From Acanthosoma haemorrhoidale (lineage: Eukaryota > Arthropoda > Insecta > Hemiptera > Acanthosomatidae): a stretch of 64,000 bases of DNA. A model generated the notes under the pieces. It did no database searches. It was not told the origin of the DNA and saw nothing but the letters and a program-made list of their open reading frames with translations. The position numbers were made by a program, and so were the translations under genes. The stretch's first letter is position 1; the number at the start of each line of letters is the position of its first letter. The DNA is taken from the NCBI GenBank assembly GCA_930367205.1, contig OV884011.1, positions 125,197,910 to 125,261,909 of the forward strand. The letters run 5' to 3'. Shown piece by piece: positions 48,601 to 61,000 of the stretch.

Positions 48601-51600
48601 TAAGTCAATGCGGTAGCTTACAACTCACCCATGGAAGACAGCAACACAGAGGAGTTCAGTGATTGACTGCCTGCATATGAGATGTGGCCTGCACATGTGC
48701 GACAAACATAAAATTAATGATGAAGCTTTCAAAACATTCCTTTTTTTTTTTTTTATTCCCCTTTCAGATAACGACCAGTCTCATTATTACACATATAAAG
48801 CGATTAAATAATTATCCAAAGGTATCTTAGCCATGAAAATTTGCCATGCAGGTTGAGAGATTTTTGTATTTTTTTATTGCGTGAAGACTGATCACCATTC
48901 TTAAAAATGGCAGTAATTTAACGACAAAATTACAAAAATGGCTCCCCAGCTAAATTTCATCCTAAGCATGCCAAAAATGAATTGAAAAAAAAGGTCCCCC
49001 CAAAAACCACAACGATTTTTTGACCAGACTAATTCGCTCCAAATGACCTGGTCATAAGGTATCTGAGCTCTTCCTAACAGACCAAGACTCCTTCTTGATG
49101 TATGATCCTCTATGACACATCTTGGTTCTCTAGAAACCCCCATTCTGCAGATATGGCCTAACCATTACAGCAGTCCACCTGTTAGGTTTTTTTCCCTGTT
49201 AAATGTAAACTCCTCTCCTTTATTTACATTCACATGCAGTATTTTCTTATATTTCAAACCTATTTCACTTTTCATAGATATTTCATTTTCATTTCCATGT
49301 TATAGCTAAACAAATGTGGTACCCAGCAGATATTGGAACCTTCTTGCACTGGACTTGCAGTGCATAAGGGTATTAAAGCCTAATTCACGGCTTAAAAAAC
49401 AAACACAATACCTATCATGTCTTCTCAGTGACTCATTTATAATCCAGTGTTAAGACTAAACTGGAAAGGTATATAGATACTTTAAACAATACCTACATCA
49501 GTAGAAATTTAGCGTTTTTTTTAATATTGAACAGGTCATTCTCCAAATCACTTTCAGACAAAGAAGTAAATTTTAGAACAAGCTAAAATATGTCTACATA
49601 ACCATATTTTACCCCTTGTAAGTCAATTGGTACTAGAGATAACATAATTAATCATTTTTAATTGGGGTTCGGAATTATCCTTGATATTGCCAATTTTACA
49701 AATAACCTGAAAAAACTAAAACGAATCGATAGTTTTCTAACACATTTTCTTGATGAGAACCACATTATTGAAAAAGTTTTTTGTTCTATTACCTTGGGAG
49801 TATAATCCCTCTAGGTCGAGTAATAACTGTCTCCTCTCGGAGAAGTTCATAAGAATACATTTTTTTAAATTGGGGTTTTAGCTCCAATCCTATCTGGAGC
49901 AACTAAACTTTTATTTGAGTAAAAGAGAATTATTTATGTGGAAGACTTTTAATTCGTCAGTTACAACAAAAACAAACAATCAACAACAAAAAATCATCAA
50001 ATAGTAAGTACATATAGAAATCTCTCATTATTTTGGCTTTAAAGTACAAAATAATAAATTTAAAACTATATTACAAGCATACACATGACAATAAATAATC
50101 ACAATAAATATATAAATAACTACACGCCATACAAAAACATATGACTACAGAATTGTTGGTAAATGAATAAATAAATAAAACCAAGCATAAAAGCAGAATT
50201 GGAAGCCCGAACCTTAAGTTTGAGGATGTAATAATAATAAGTGTTTTGAAATAAAAATATATGGTGAATAACATTAGTATAAAATATAAACAATTGGGAA
50301 CAAGTTCTTAAATAGTTTAGATTATATTATTGCACACAAACTAAAACATATTAATCTAAGAGGTACAAAAAAACAGGTCAATATTTGGAGATTTGTTGGA
50401 ATGGCACTCAGTTTAAACAAATACTTATCCTATACAAAGTTCTATTGTGATGTAATACATAACATTGCCATAAAATGTAGTAGATAACTGAGATGTGTTG
50501 TTTTTGTACAAAATATTTACTACTAATTAAGAATAATTGAAATATAAATTAAATTTTTTTTTAAATTAATTGAACGACTATGATACAACATTAAAAAATA
50601 TTTTGAGATCAAAAATTACTAAATTCCTCAAAGAACATTAAAACTTGACTAAAGTTTGTTAAGATTGTCAATAGAAATAAAACATAGTCTCTACACTTTT
50701 GTATGGAAGAATATAATTATAACATCATGAAAAAAAGTGATGTTTTTAACATGCAAGCTAATCCCTGAAATCTAAGAAATTTTTAACCCATTTGATATTC
50801 TTAGCTAAAAATTCTGTGAATACGTCAGATTCTCTAAAAGATCCTAAACACACATCATAAATCACAAATTAAATTAATATACAGCTCAAAATGACAACTT
50901 TGAAGAAAAAACTTGACCAATTATCCCAATAACAAGACAGTTTATGATCAAGAGAAACTCAATTCATTGCACATAAAATATTTAAAAATAGTTACAGTAT
51001 CAAAGTTAACATGAATTAATTTTTCAGTCAAGAAGTACTTGTGGATAAATAGGTTAGCAAGCTACTATTCATTTTTAAAAATGTATGCAGGGTCAGTTTA
51101 GTAAGACCTTGGGTAGGGACCACACTAATTGTGGCAGCACCTGCCCACCAGCCTACAGGATGTTTTGGGGTCAGATGACCCATCAATGCAAGTTCAAATT
51201 GAAAACATTTTACAATTTCTCCCCTCGGATAATTAAATTCCACACAAGTGGAAATTACACAGGTGGGTTCGAAATTAAAACAACAAAAATATCACATACA
51301 TGTTTTCTACATCAGTTAACAATAATGTAAAAAATATATATATATTCTATATATAAACAATTCTATGTTTCCCCCAATATAAACCTAAGTTTAGAGAATA
51401 GATTTTCATAAGAATTGTCTGTTAAAACGATAATAATGTTAATTTTCACCAGAGCTAAAAAAGCACTTGTACTAATTAATATAAAATAAATTATTTAAAA
51501 ATGAATATGATACTATTAATTCAAACTTCTAATTTTAACACCAAAGAACTAGATAAATCAATACAATTTTTAATTTAATCAAAGCTATACTTGAAAATGG

Positions 51601-54600
51601 CCAAGAAGCTATTTAATACAGTGATTCATTATAGTGGTCATTTTTCAACAAATTAGCATTTGTGGAGTAGTTGTATTAGAAAATGATAACTAATAACATG
51701 TCCAACACAGCCCAGGTAGGAAATATTATCAGCACTTACAAATGGCTGAGTGTGCTGCTGAAAGTGCTTGTTAACAGAAATTCAATGCTTTTGTGGGAAG
51801 ACGAGTACTTACTTGTGTTTTTGCTGTCACGACTTTAAACATTCTAAAATTAAAATATGTTGCCAACAAGCTTGTTTTAAGTGTCATTACATAACTATTA
51901 TTACAAATAAACTTGTACATGTATATTTAAATTGTGACCTAATACTATTTTGTAATACTATCTTGCCATAGCTGTTTCAGTTATACCACTTGTAAATTGA
52001 ATGAATTGTACTACTGTAGCTACATGAAACTCAATAATAAATAGAATTGGAAGTTGGAAGGATAGGATTGGAATTTATTGATTTTTGGAGACCAACTCAA
52101 AAATAAACTCCACTATCCCTACTATTGTATTGTACAATGGCAAAAGTCAGGTAAGTGTGACCATTGGATGTAAAAACAATTTCTTTAGTTCCACCTTTGT
52201 TTGAAGAAAGTAAATGTGTTTTAATTATTAAATAAATCTAATTCATTAGGAAATATAGTAAAGCATACTGATAAATTACAAAACCAACACATTATAACAT
52301 AACAGAAGAGAATGGTAATGCTAAAATGCTATCAAACAAGTTTCTACTAGACATTGTATAGTAAATCATTTGTATGCATGAAATAAGTTCTTAATATTAT
52401 ACTTAGGCTACCCACAAAACACTTTGTATCCATAAATGAGTAACCCTCTTATAAAATAAACCGCATGTTCTGTTTTATCATTATTCATAAGACTGATGAT
52501 GACTTTGTGACTCACTTGAAGGCATTTGCATAAAAATGCAAGTCTTGCTGAGAAACAATAATTTATTGTAAATTATAAGTTATTTAATGTAATCATCAAT
52601 CTACAACCGGCATCAAACTATTATAATATGCTTTTATATTATGTTTTCAAAATTTACATAATCTGAAGCTACAAAAAAGTAATTAGAAGCTATGTAAATT
52701 ACAATTTAAAAAAGTTTTGCGGGTCTAATATATAACATGTTATTTTAAATTAAAATCCATAACAGGAATATTTTTCTGAAAGAACTCCCTAATTAATTGG
52801 ATTGCAAAATTAAAAGGTAAAATCAGTAACAAAATTAAGTTTTTGAAACAGAAAAATATCTATTGTAACAACTTGTCGAATAAGCTAACGGATTATAAAA
52901 ACGGAAAATTAAAGCTAACGGAAGAATAAAAATATTTCTTCTATATATTCTCTAAAGAGCTACATAAAAAAATATTGATTATCACTTTAGCTGACCAATT
53001 AATCATGAGTACAATAAAACCCCTAATGGACTTTTTAAACATTGAGGAATTTAAATAAAACCAGTCAGGCATTTATAGCCCATGTTACTAATGAGCAATA
53101 ACCAAGCTAACCGTAATTTAATACTTTGGTATTTTGAAGATTACATGAAATTAAATCTTACATGACTAATACCCCAGTATAACATTAGATTAAAAAAAAA
53201 CAAAATTATACAACTTACCTAGTAATACTGAATTTTGTAGGTAAATAATTGTAAGTACGAAGACTAAAAATTATGTTGAATAATTACAATTCAGAAAACA
53301 ACAATTGGGATCTGTAAGGGGTTTGCAGAGAAGGTTTTGGAACAAAATGTCATCACGACATTTTGGAATTCATTTGTCGACATTATGGTGTCATGTAATA
53401 TCCACTCTATTTCTAATTAGCAATGGTTTAATAAACTAAATTAAACATATTTTTAAATTAGGAGATAATTTTTTTCTCTCCTTTTTAGCATATAACATCA
53501 AGCTCTGAACAAATGGAATAACAAACACAAAATACTGTTAGCTTGGAAATAGTAGTGAGCTAATATCTGTTCTCGCAAAAATTTATGTGAGATTCCTCAT
53601 TAATTTTTACTTAAACAAACAAATATAAATTCAATCGGATCTTTTTTGTTATCTTTTTAAAATATGAATTTTCAAAAATTGATCCATTTATACATATATA
53701 TTTTTAATTTATTTCAATCATTTTTGGCACATATCTTATTTTATGATTAATAAGTTGGTTGATTTGAAACACCACATTAGGCATTTAAGGTCACTAACAA
53801 TTGTGGATCATGTTAGTTTATATGCCATAAGGAATCAATTCAGTATTGTAAGAAGACAATAAAATATTTTATTACAAAATTTTAATGAAGTGAATAGCTT
53901 AACTAATTATACTTAAAAGAAAAGCAAAGATAAGAGTTATCAAGCAAAGATGGAGTTATCAAGCAAAATTATTTTTAGACTGCTGGTATTAATTTCATAA
54001 TCAAAAACATTCCATTATTATTACAAATGACATAATTGATGACTAAATAGATCTCTTTACTCACAATCACTCTGACCTTGTTAATGCCTAATGCAATAAA
54101 CATCAAAAACTAATGTATTCTTATCCTCTCTTATAAATAAACTGGGTTATACATTTTATTTTTTAAATATATACTTTAATTAATTTTTTTTAAAACTATT
54201 ATATTATATATTTATCATATAATATAAAAAAATTAATATTATATTAATAGGAAAGGAAGAATTATTTTTCTTATTTAAAGTAATCTCTCAATTTACACGG
54301 TATAGTAAACTTTTTTTAAATTATTTACTCACACTATATCACAAGCGCAACTAGAAGACATAATATTTTTTCTCATTAATTTTAAATCTTAGTAAATACT
54401 TGGCATTATAAATCCTTCAGCACATCACATACCAACTATTCTCATAAATAGTAAATTGAAACACTCGTTATCTTAATAACACCTACCATAACCTAATAAA
54501 ACGATTTTTATGGAAGCCTAACCTCCATTTTCTGTCATTTGAATTAAAATAATTTACAATATAAGAAACAAATTTAAAACTTAAAAAAATTAACAAAATT

Positions 54601-54661
54601 AAAAATAACAAACCTACATAAACATACAATATTAATTCGATAAGTCACCAAGTCACAAATA

Positions 54662-54712
54662 TATATGGTTTTATATATATATATATATTTATTTATATAT
54701 ATTCATAAATAT
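54662..54712. repeat. TA-rich simple repeat
   Basis: ATATAT runs broken by TTTATTTA, in the presumed INPP4 3' UTR. Confidence 0.7.
54688..54693 (-). promoter_or_regulatory. Candidate poly(A) signal for INPP4
   Basis: AATAAA on the minus strand about 190 nt past the INPP4 stop, inside an AT repeat. Other AATAAA words occur further on, so the true 3' end is not fixed. Confidence 0.25.
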
Positions 54713-54883
54713 CAACAATTAGATTAAGATTGCACTATAAAAAGTGGTTGAATGTTTAACCACCGTTACAACATATAAATAAAATGCAATTACCAAATAT
54801 AATTTTAATACTTTGTGAGCGTTGACAGATGGATAATTCTTGTGCTCTAGTACAAAGCATTCCTGCATCTGGCAGGATAGTCC

Positions 54884-55016
54884 TCACGTCTGCGCGGAGC
54901 CAAACGTCCCAGCAGGAGGTCGGTACATCTTAGGCAGGGTCAACAGCTGGAGGCTGTTGAAAGCATACTTCCTCAGTCCAGTGTTTTTGTATGTGTTGTC
55001 TCTGCGTGTCCCTTCA
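54884..55016 (-). CDS. INPP4: INPP4 terminal exon with stop codon
   Basis: The acceptor is GTTGACAG|TGAAGG; the junction restores RSEG, as in vertebrate CMRSEG. It encodes the C-terminal tail with [17 protein letters not shown] and [13 protein letters not shown], then TGA at 54884-54886. The preceding 2.3-kb intron is the one colonised by mariner and LTR sequence. Confidence 0.92.
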
Positions 55017-58000
55017 CTGTCAACAGACAATAAATCAAGTTAGATATTAGGCAATATATTGGGTTGGCAAGCATATGTGGCAAGCACATATTTCGGGTTT
55101 GCACCAGTAGAGTAGATAGCGTTATGTTTGTTTTGTTATTCTTTTGTCAATGTTAGAATTTTTTTCTTTTGAGATTTGTTAGTCGATACCTTTAGGTTGC
55201 TATTGAAAGAAATTCCGTGTAATTTTGTTTACAACTGTCAGTTTTAACATGGAGTGGAAAAATAAGTATTTTCAACACTTTTTTATTTTCATAAAGGCAA
55301 GAAAGCAGCTGAGGCTCACAAAGAGATATGTGAAGTTTATGGTGTTGATTGTTTAACAGAACGCACGTGTCAGAATTGGTTTAAAAAATTTCTTTCTGGA
55401 GATTTTTCACTGAAAGATGACCAACATTTTGGTCGACCTTCTGAAGTTAATGATGACAAAATGAAAGCCATAATTAAATTCGAATCATCATATAACTTTG
55501 TGAGAGATTGCAAAATTATCACAAAAGTAAAGAGTTAAATGTATCACACACAACAATTGGAAATCATATAAGACGTCTTGGACTTGTTAAGAAGCTCGAT
55601 ATTTGGGTTCCACCACGACAATGTGAGGCCTCACACATCTTTATCAACACTTATAAAATGTCCTAATAAAATTGTTCAGTCATAGTTTGAGTTTCTGAAA
55701 AACAGCAATATAATCAAACAAATAAACACAATCATTTTTTCAAACTGAAAGTAGTTATTTTGGGAAACCATAAGTCCATAATCCTTAAGTCCCACTTTGT
55801 AATAAGCAAAGAACTGTATTATATTTCCAGTGACCCCTGATAAAGATATCATAAAAGCCTTCAATGTCAAGACAGATTTTTCTTAGTTTACTAACCTAGC
55901 CAGGTTGAAATTAATGAAGTCTTCATCAGTCTTTCCACAATGCTCTTTTTTAAAAAGAAAAGTCAGAATCAACAAGTGGTATAAAAAAGTTTTTGACATC
56001 CCTCCCTATCTAAGCTGTCATCTTCAGTTATTTACTAATGATAAAAAATTGAAAACAACATAAAATTTTTTTAACTTAACAACATGGAATTATCAAATGA
56101 AGACAATTCTAATGAAAAGCATACTGTAACCATCCTGTTTTTGTTTTTTTTGAGAAAAAGTATGTGTTGTCTAAGACCCCTACTTCATGGAATTCAAAAA
56201 ATTATAGCAAAATTCATGCAATTATAATAATTATGTAACCAAATGACACAGTTTTCACTACCTTTTTTCATTAATATTTCCTTTGCTTCTACCTGCATTC
56301 ACTAGCATTATGCACAAAATATTGTGCCATGTTTTCATCTTTATTTATATAAACTTATGTTGTGCCAACCTTTTCATGGACAAAACTAAGTTATCCTATA
56401 CTCTGTCTGATATATCAATGTAAATAATGAAAATATTATAATGTAAACCTAACTCAGTCTAATATATCAATGTTTACAAAAATAAATAGCATGTGGTGAC
56501 TAGTTCCCAGGCTTCCACAAGAATCGCCAGGTCAGGATGAAGGTTGGAAGACAGTTTGCACTAATGTTACTAACTGCTGCATTTTTATTTAACTTTTGCA
56601 CCTTTCTATTCCTAACCATACTAGCTTTAGTTTGGCACTGTCGGCCTCCTCACCTTTCCCAGTGGAATTCCCTGGCTTCTGCCACATAAAACTAGAATAT
56701 CCTTGGACGACAATTTTTATAGCACTACACCTTCATAGTGGCACACCCCAATCAGTTCAGTCAGCTTCCTTCTGGTTTACATTCGCCTTTGGGGAGACTT
56801 TCCCCTACCCTTAGATTCCAATGTGAGCTCGTGGCATTCCAAGACCACATAAAATACCTCAAACCTAACCTGTACCTACTTCTTCTCCTGAATACAGTGC
56901 ATTGTCGGGGCACACAAACCCATCAGAAATGGAGTCAGATAGATCAATAATGAAACCCGTCACTAAGCAGTGACAAGGTCGCAGACCATCTAACTCTTTC
57001 TCCACCACCACGGTTAGGTCTTCAAGACCCCCTTCATGATGGCTTGAAAACGGTGATAGCCCAACACTTAATTTAACTGAGTACCCTTATGTTGTATATT
57101 AGCAACCCCCATGGGAGAAAAAAATACTTTTCCAATGTTCCTACTAACACCTCCCTTAATGAAGTCTCACTTATTTTATCAGTTTAAGAAAAACCAGAAA
57201 GGTCTTTATTCCTGGCGCCTAAATAATAACATACTTTCAAAGTCATTGTTAATGTTTTTTTCTTAATTAACGATACCAATGGATAAAATTTTTCATAGGT
57301 ATGAATGGAATTGTGAAAAACATATATATATTACCTCCTCATGCAGTCCAAAGCTTTTTGGTACTCATGTTCAGCAAGGTCATACTCCGTGGAAAGAATA
57401 TTGACCTGTTCTAGTGTAACTGACATTCCAGTCCTATCTTTAGCACTTTTACAGCTTGTGAAGCGGAAACCTAAGTATGGGAAAACATTTTTGGTTATTT
57501 AGTTTGCTTAACTCTAAGAAAAGATAACTTAAGTTTAACGTTTAAACATTTAATATTGCCTTTCATTCTTCGACAGATATGCCCAGCAAGTTGGAGGATA
57601 TTGACATTCTTGGACTTCGATGAAGACACCTCGTACTTCAACTGACTAATGAGATCACTCAATGAGTGGTGCCTACCTCTGGCTGAACCTAAATTTAATT
57701 AATACAATTTATTACACTAACAAAACTATGGCTTTTTTTTTTTGTAAACTAAACAGGAGAGCCCTGTCTGACCTTTGCCCTTTTTGGCTATACAGTCAAC
57801 CTTATATTTTGATTTAATTAACCATTTTCTTACCTTCTTGAGGATTCAAGCCCTCTAGGGGCTTATCTTCAGAGATACCTGTAACAGAAAACTAAAGACT
57901 AGAGAATAGCCAGTCACAAGGACCAAATATGAAGAAGCAAGAAGCAAGAAGAAAAAAGGGAAACGGGAATATCAAATCAGTTTCATAGTTGTTCTATCCT

Positions 58001-61000
58001 TAGGAGAGTATGAAATCGCTATGACATCCCACACTTAGTTTTTTCTTTCAAAGATCCCTCTTCATTTACAGTCTTTGTGAATGGTAGTCACTCGTTTTTA
58101 TTTTTTTATATTGTTTATCACTGAAGATGAGCCAAACTATCTAACACAAAGCAAAAACACGATATTTGAATAAGCTTGACACAATAGCAGTAGCAAAAGA
58201 TTTAAGTGTTGCCAAGATATCATAACTTAACACACCTCGGACAGTGGTGCACACTGATGGTATCGCTATTTTCCTGAACCTGTGAAAATAGTCATTGAGG
58301 AGGAGGAAGTTGTCTGCATTACTCCGCTCCTGAGGTTTTGCAGTACCTAGGTTCTCAGCAAGTGTCGCTTCCTCATTGATACCGATGTTGAAGAATACAG
58401 GTGTAACATGGAATGATGTACCCGCTGATAGAGGGAGTAGAGACAGAACAGAGTCTGGCACTGGTATCTGCACCTGAAGTGAACAGCGTGGGCCGACAAT
58501 TCGAGGACTGCAGCTTCCACCTCTGAAGAACATAAAGAATTACCGATTAAAGGAAAAAATAGTGACAGGACTGAGATTGGAACCAAGGGCATCCTTTTAA
58601 CTACACATTCGCATGTCAATTGATGTCCGTGTAACAATACTCTCTTAAAGAGTCTCATAAGTTCTCTAAAATCATCACAAATTACAATATTTGTTGAATC
58701 CATCCATTAGTAAACAACTTGCTGCAGTACATCCAACCATGAAGGGAAGTCGTTTCTGAAAGTTCATGATTCATTTTATTTATTTATGAAAATTTTCCTT
58801 TTTACTTACTTAAATATAATTCACAACTAATTCAGCTTCGGTACAATTGTGAAAAATCACCATTAATGAAACTAATCATCTCAAGTACTGGTAAAAGTAT
58901 TTAGTACTGTAACTATATCTTGAAACAATCATTCGTTTAGAAAAAAATAAGTTTTCCTAAATAACAAAATTAATGATCTTTCCCATCACTAGTGACTCAA
59001 ATTGCAGTTCATTGAGACTTATAATTTTACCATATTTAAAAATCAAACTAATTTTGAAAATTTAGATAGGTTAATGTTATTACTTTGAGTTAGGCGATGA
59101 GTGTACCAATGTGAACGTTACAGTCTTAAGATCTTCGATAGCAACAGCCATGTCTCCCCACATGTCAATTTCGTCGCCGTAGTAGCTCAAGAGGCCCTCA
59201 AAGTAAGCAATGGGACCAACTGTAGTCAGTACGTGGAAGAACATCGTATCTGGCTTCTGACACCACAGCTTTGCCATCAGTCCAGTAACCAGGGATGTCA
59301 GCTGTGAATAAAACAAAATTCATTTCACTATGATATATTACATTATATATATGGCCATAATTACAGAAAAAGAAAAGATCCAACCCACAGACACCCTTTG
59401 ATAAAATTGGGCATTTCAATTTTAGTCTGTTACAATTTTTTTTAGTTACTTTTTTCAATTTTTTTTTCCACTTCAAGTTAAACATTAAAACAGCACTTAT
59501 AATCATCATAATCAGGTGACTGCCTTACTATAATTTTTAGTGAATAAGAGCAATTCTTGCCGTGGATCTTTTTTACAAAAGTTTGAAGAAAATTGATTTC
59601 TATGTATAATTAATTGTACATATTGGAATAAAATAAATTAAAAATCATTATTTCAATATTTTTTAATCAAAAAAATCATTTACTTCTTTATTAATTGTTA
59701 CCAAAACAAGAATACAAACTATTGGTAACAAAAACCTTAGTAAAAAAAAACTGGAAATGAAATCGAATCCATCTAATATTCAATTTTTTTAAATTTTGAG
59801 GCAGTTCAGTCTAATAAGCCATATCAGTCTTCTTTTTCATTTGTTGCTTTATTTTCTATAATGAAATCCTTCAGAACGGAAAATCTGTCCATCCATGTCA
59901 CTAGTGCTGTCCCCGAAAAGAGAGTTCGATGGAATCTTCTTGCATATACAGCTTCTGATGTTGTTTAAGAGTGTTCTCGATGTGTCCAAAATCTGTATCG
60001 TTAGGAAGGAAACTGTAACCTGGCTTTGGAAATCTGTGAGCGATGGTTTGCAGAGAAGGATGTTCTGCAAGAAGTACTTTAAATATGGGCACTAACTTGA
60101 TGCTGTGAGTCTGACCACCACAACTATCACTCCACGATATTAATTGTTTTACCCCATTCTTAAGATGATTTTTTAAGTAATTTATGATACATGAGCCTAC
60201 TTCCTGTGCTACTCTCCCAGCTTCCTTTTCTATCCGAACGTTGCACAAGCTTTCTCCTTGTGACACAAAATTGTCCCTTATACACACTATGTTTGTGGGA
60301 ATTCGAGGCAGTAGTAATTTCTTTTACAAATCAAACACCAGGGTCTCTATTCCAGATTATCTTTGGCTTTTGATAATTCTTTTTAGAATTTTGCATTTTT
60401 CATGATAGGTGGTGAATAGTCCTTTGTTTTTGTATACTTTTTTTGCATATTTCAACTCAGCATGGGCTTCTTTGACAGCTAATGCATCTCTCCTCTAGCA
60501 AGTGTTTTTTTTCAAATTCTTGCTCAACTGAAATTTGTCAAGAACATCTTATTGAATTTACTTACCATATCCCACTTTTTTAGCAGAGCTTGCTTGAATG
60601 TTAGTAAGGAACAAATCATACATTTTTCTGACAGTAATCCCAGGGGGAAGAAAATAAGCATCATTTTCAGATTGCCTGTAATGAGAATTATACTTAAGAA
60701 AATTGTTTATGTGCTGAATTACAAAAGCAATACTGTGTTCACTAAAAAGTAGTTTTGCTCTTTGTCTTTGTAGTTGTGTTTTTCTTTTTTGCAAATGACA
60801 GCTTTATCTGTTCTCAGCTTTTCCAATGCTGAGAGCTTTCCCATTCATTTGGGAGTAGTTTGTAATGTTTTAACAAACATTTGCTGACAAACTAGGTGAC
60901 CAAAGTGACTTCTCTAGACTTAAGTCGATGAAAGAGAGAAATTAACTTAAAACTTGATAAATTAATTTTTAGGAAACTTGATAACATAAAAATTACTGAC

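Larger units (their letters stand above)
46170..54883. other. AT-rich span downstream of INPP4, no gene identified
   Basis: About 8.7 kb without a recognisable gene. The part below 54884 will include the INPP4 3' UTR. Short open stretches at 47508-48018 and 46760-46993 (minus) have slightly higher complexity but match no family I know. 48110-48710 has a mixed composition that could be a decayed mobile element. A short triplet repeat of an AGTTATCAAGCAAAG-like unit lies at 53928-53970. Confidence 0.5.
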
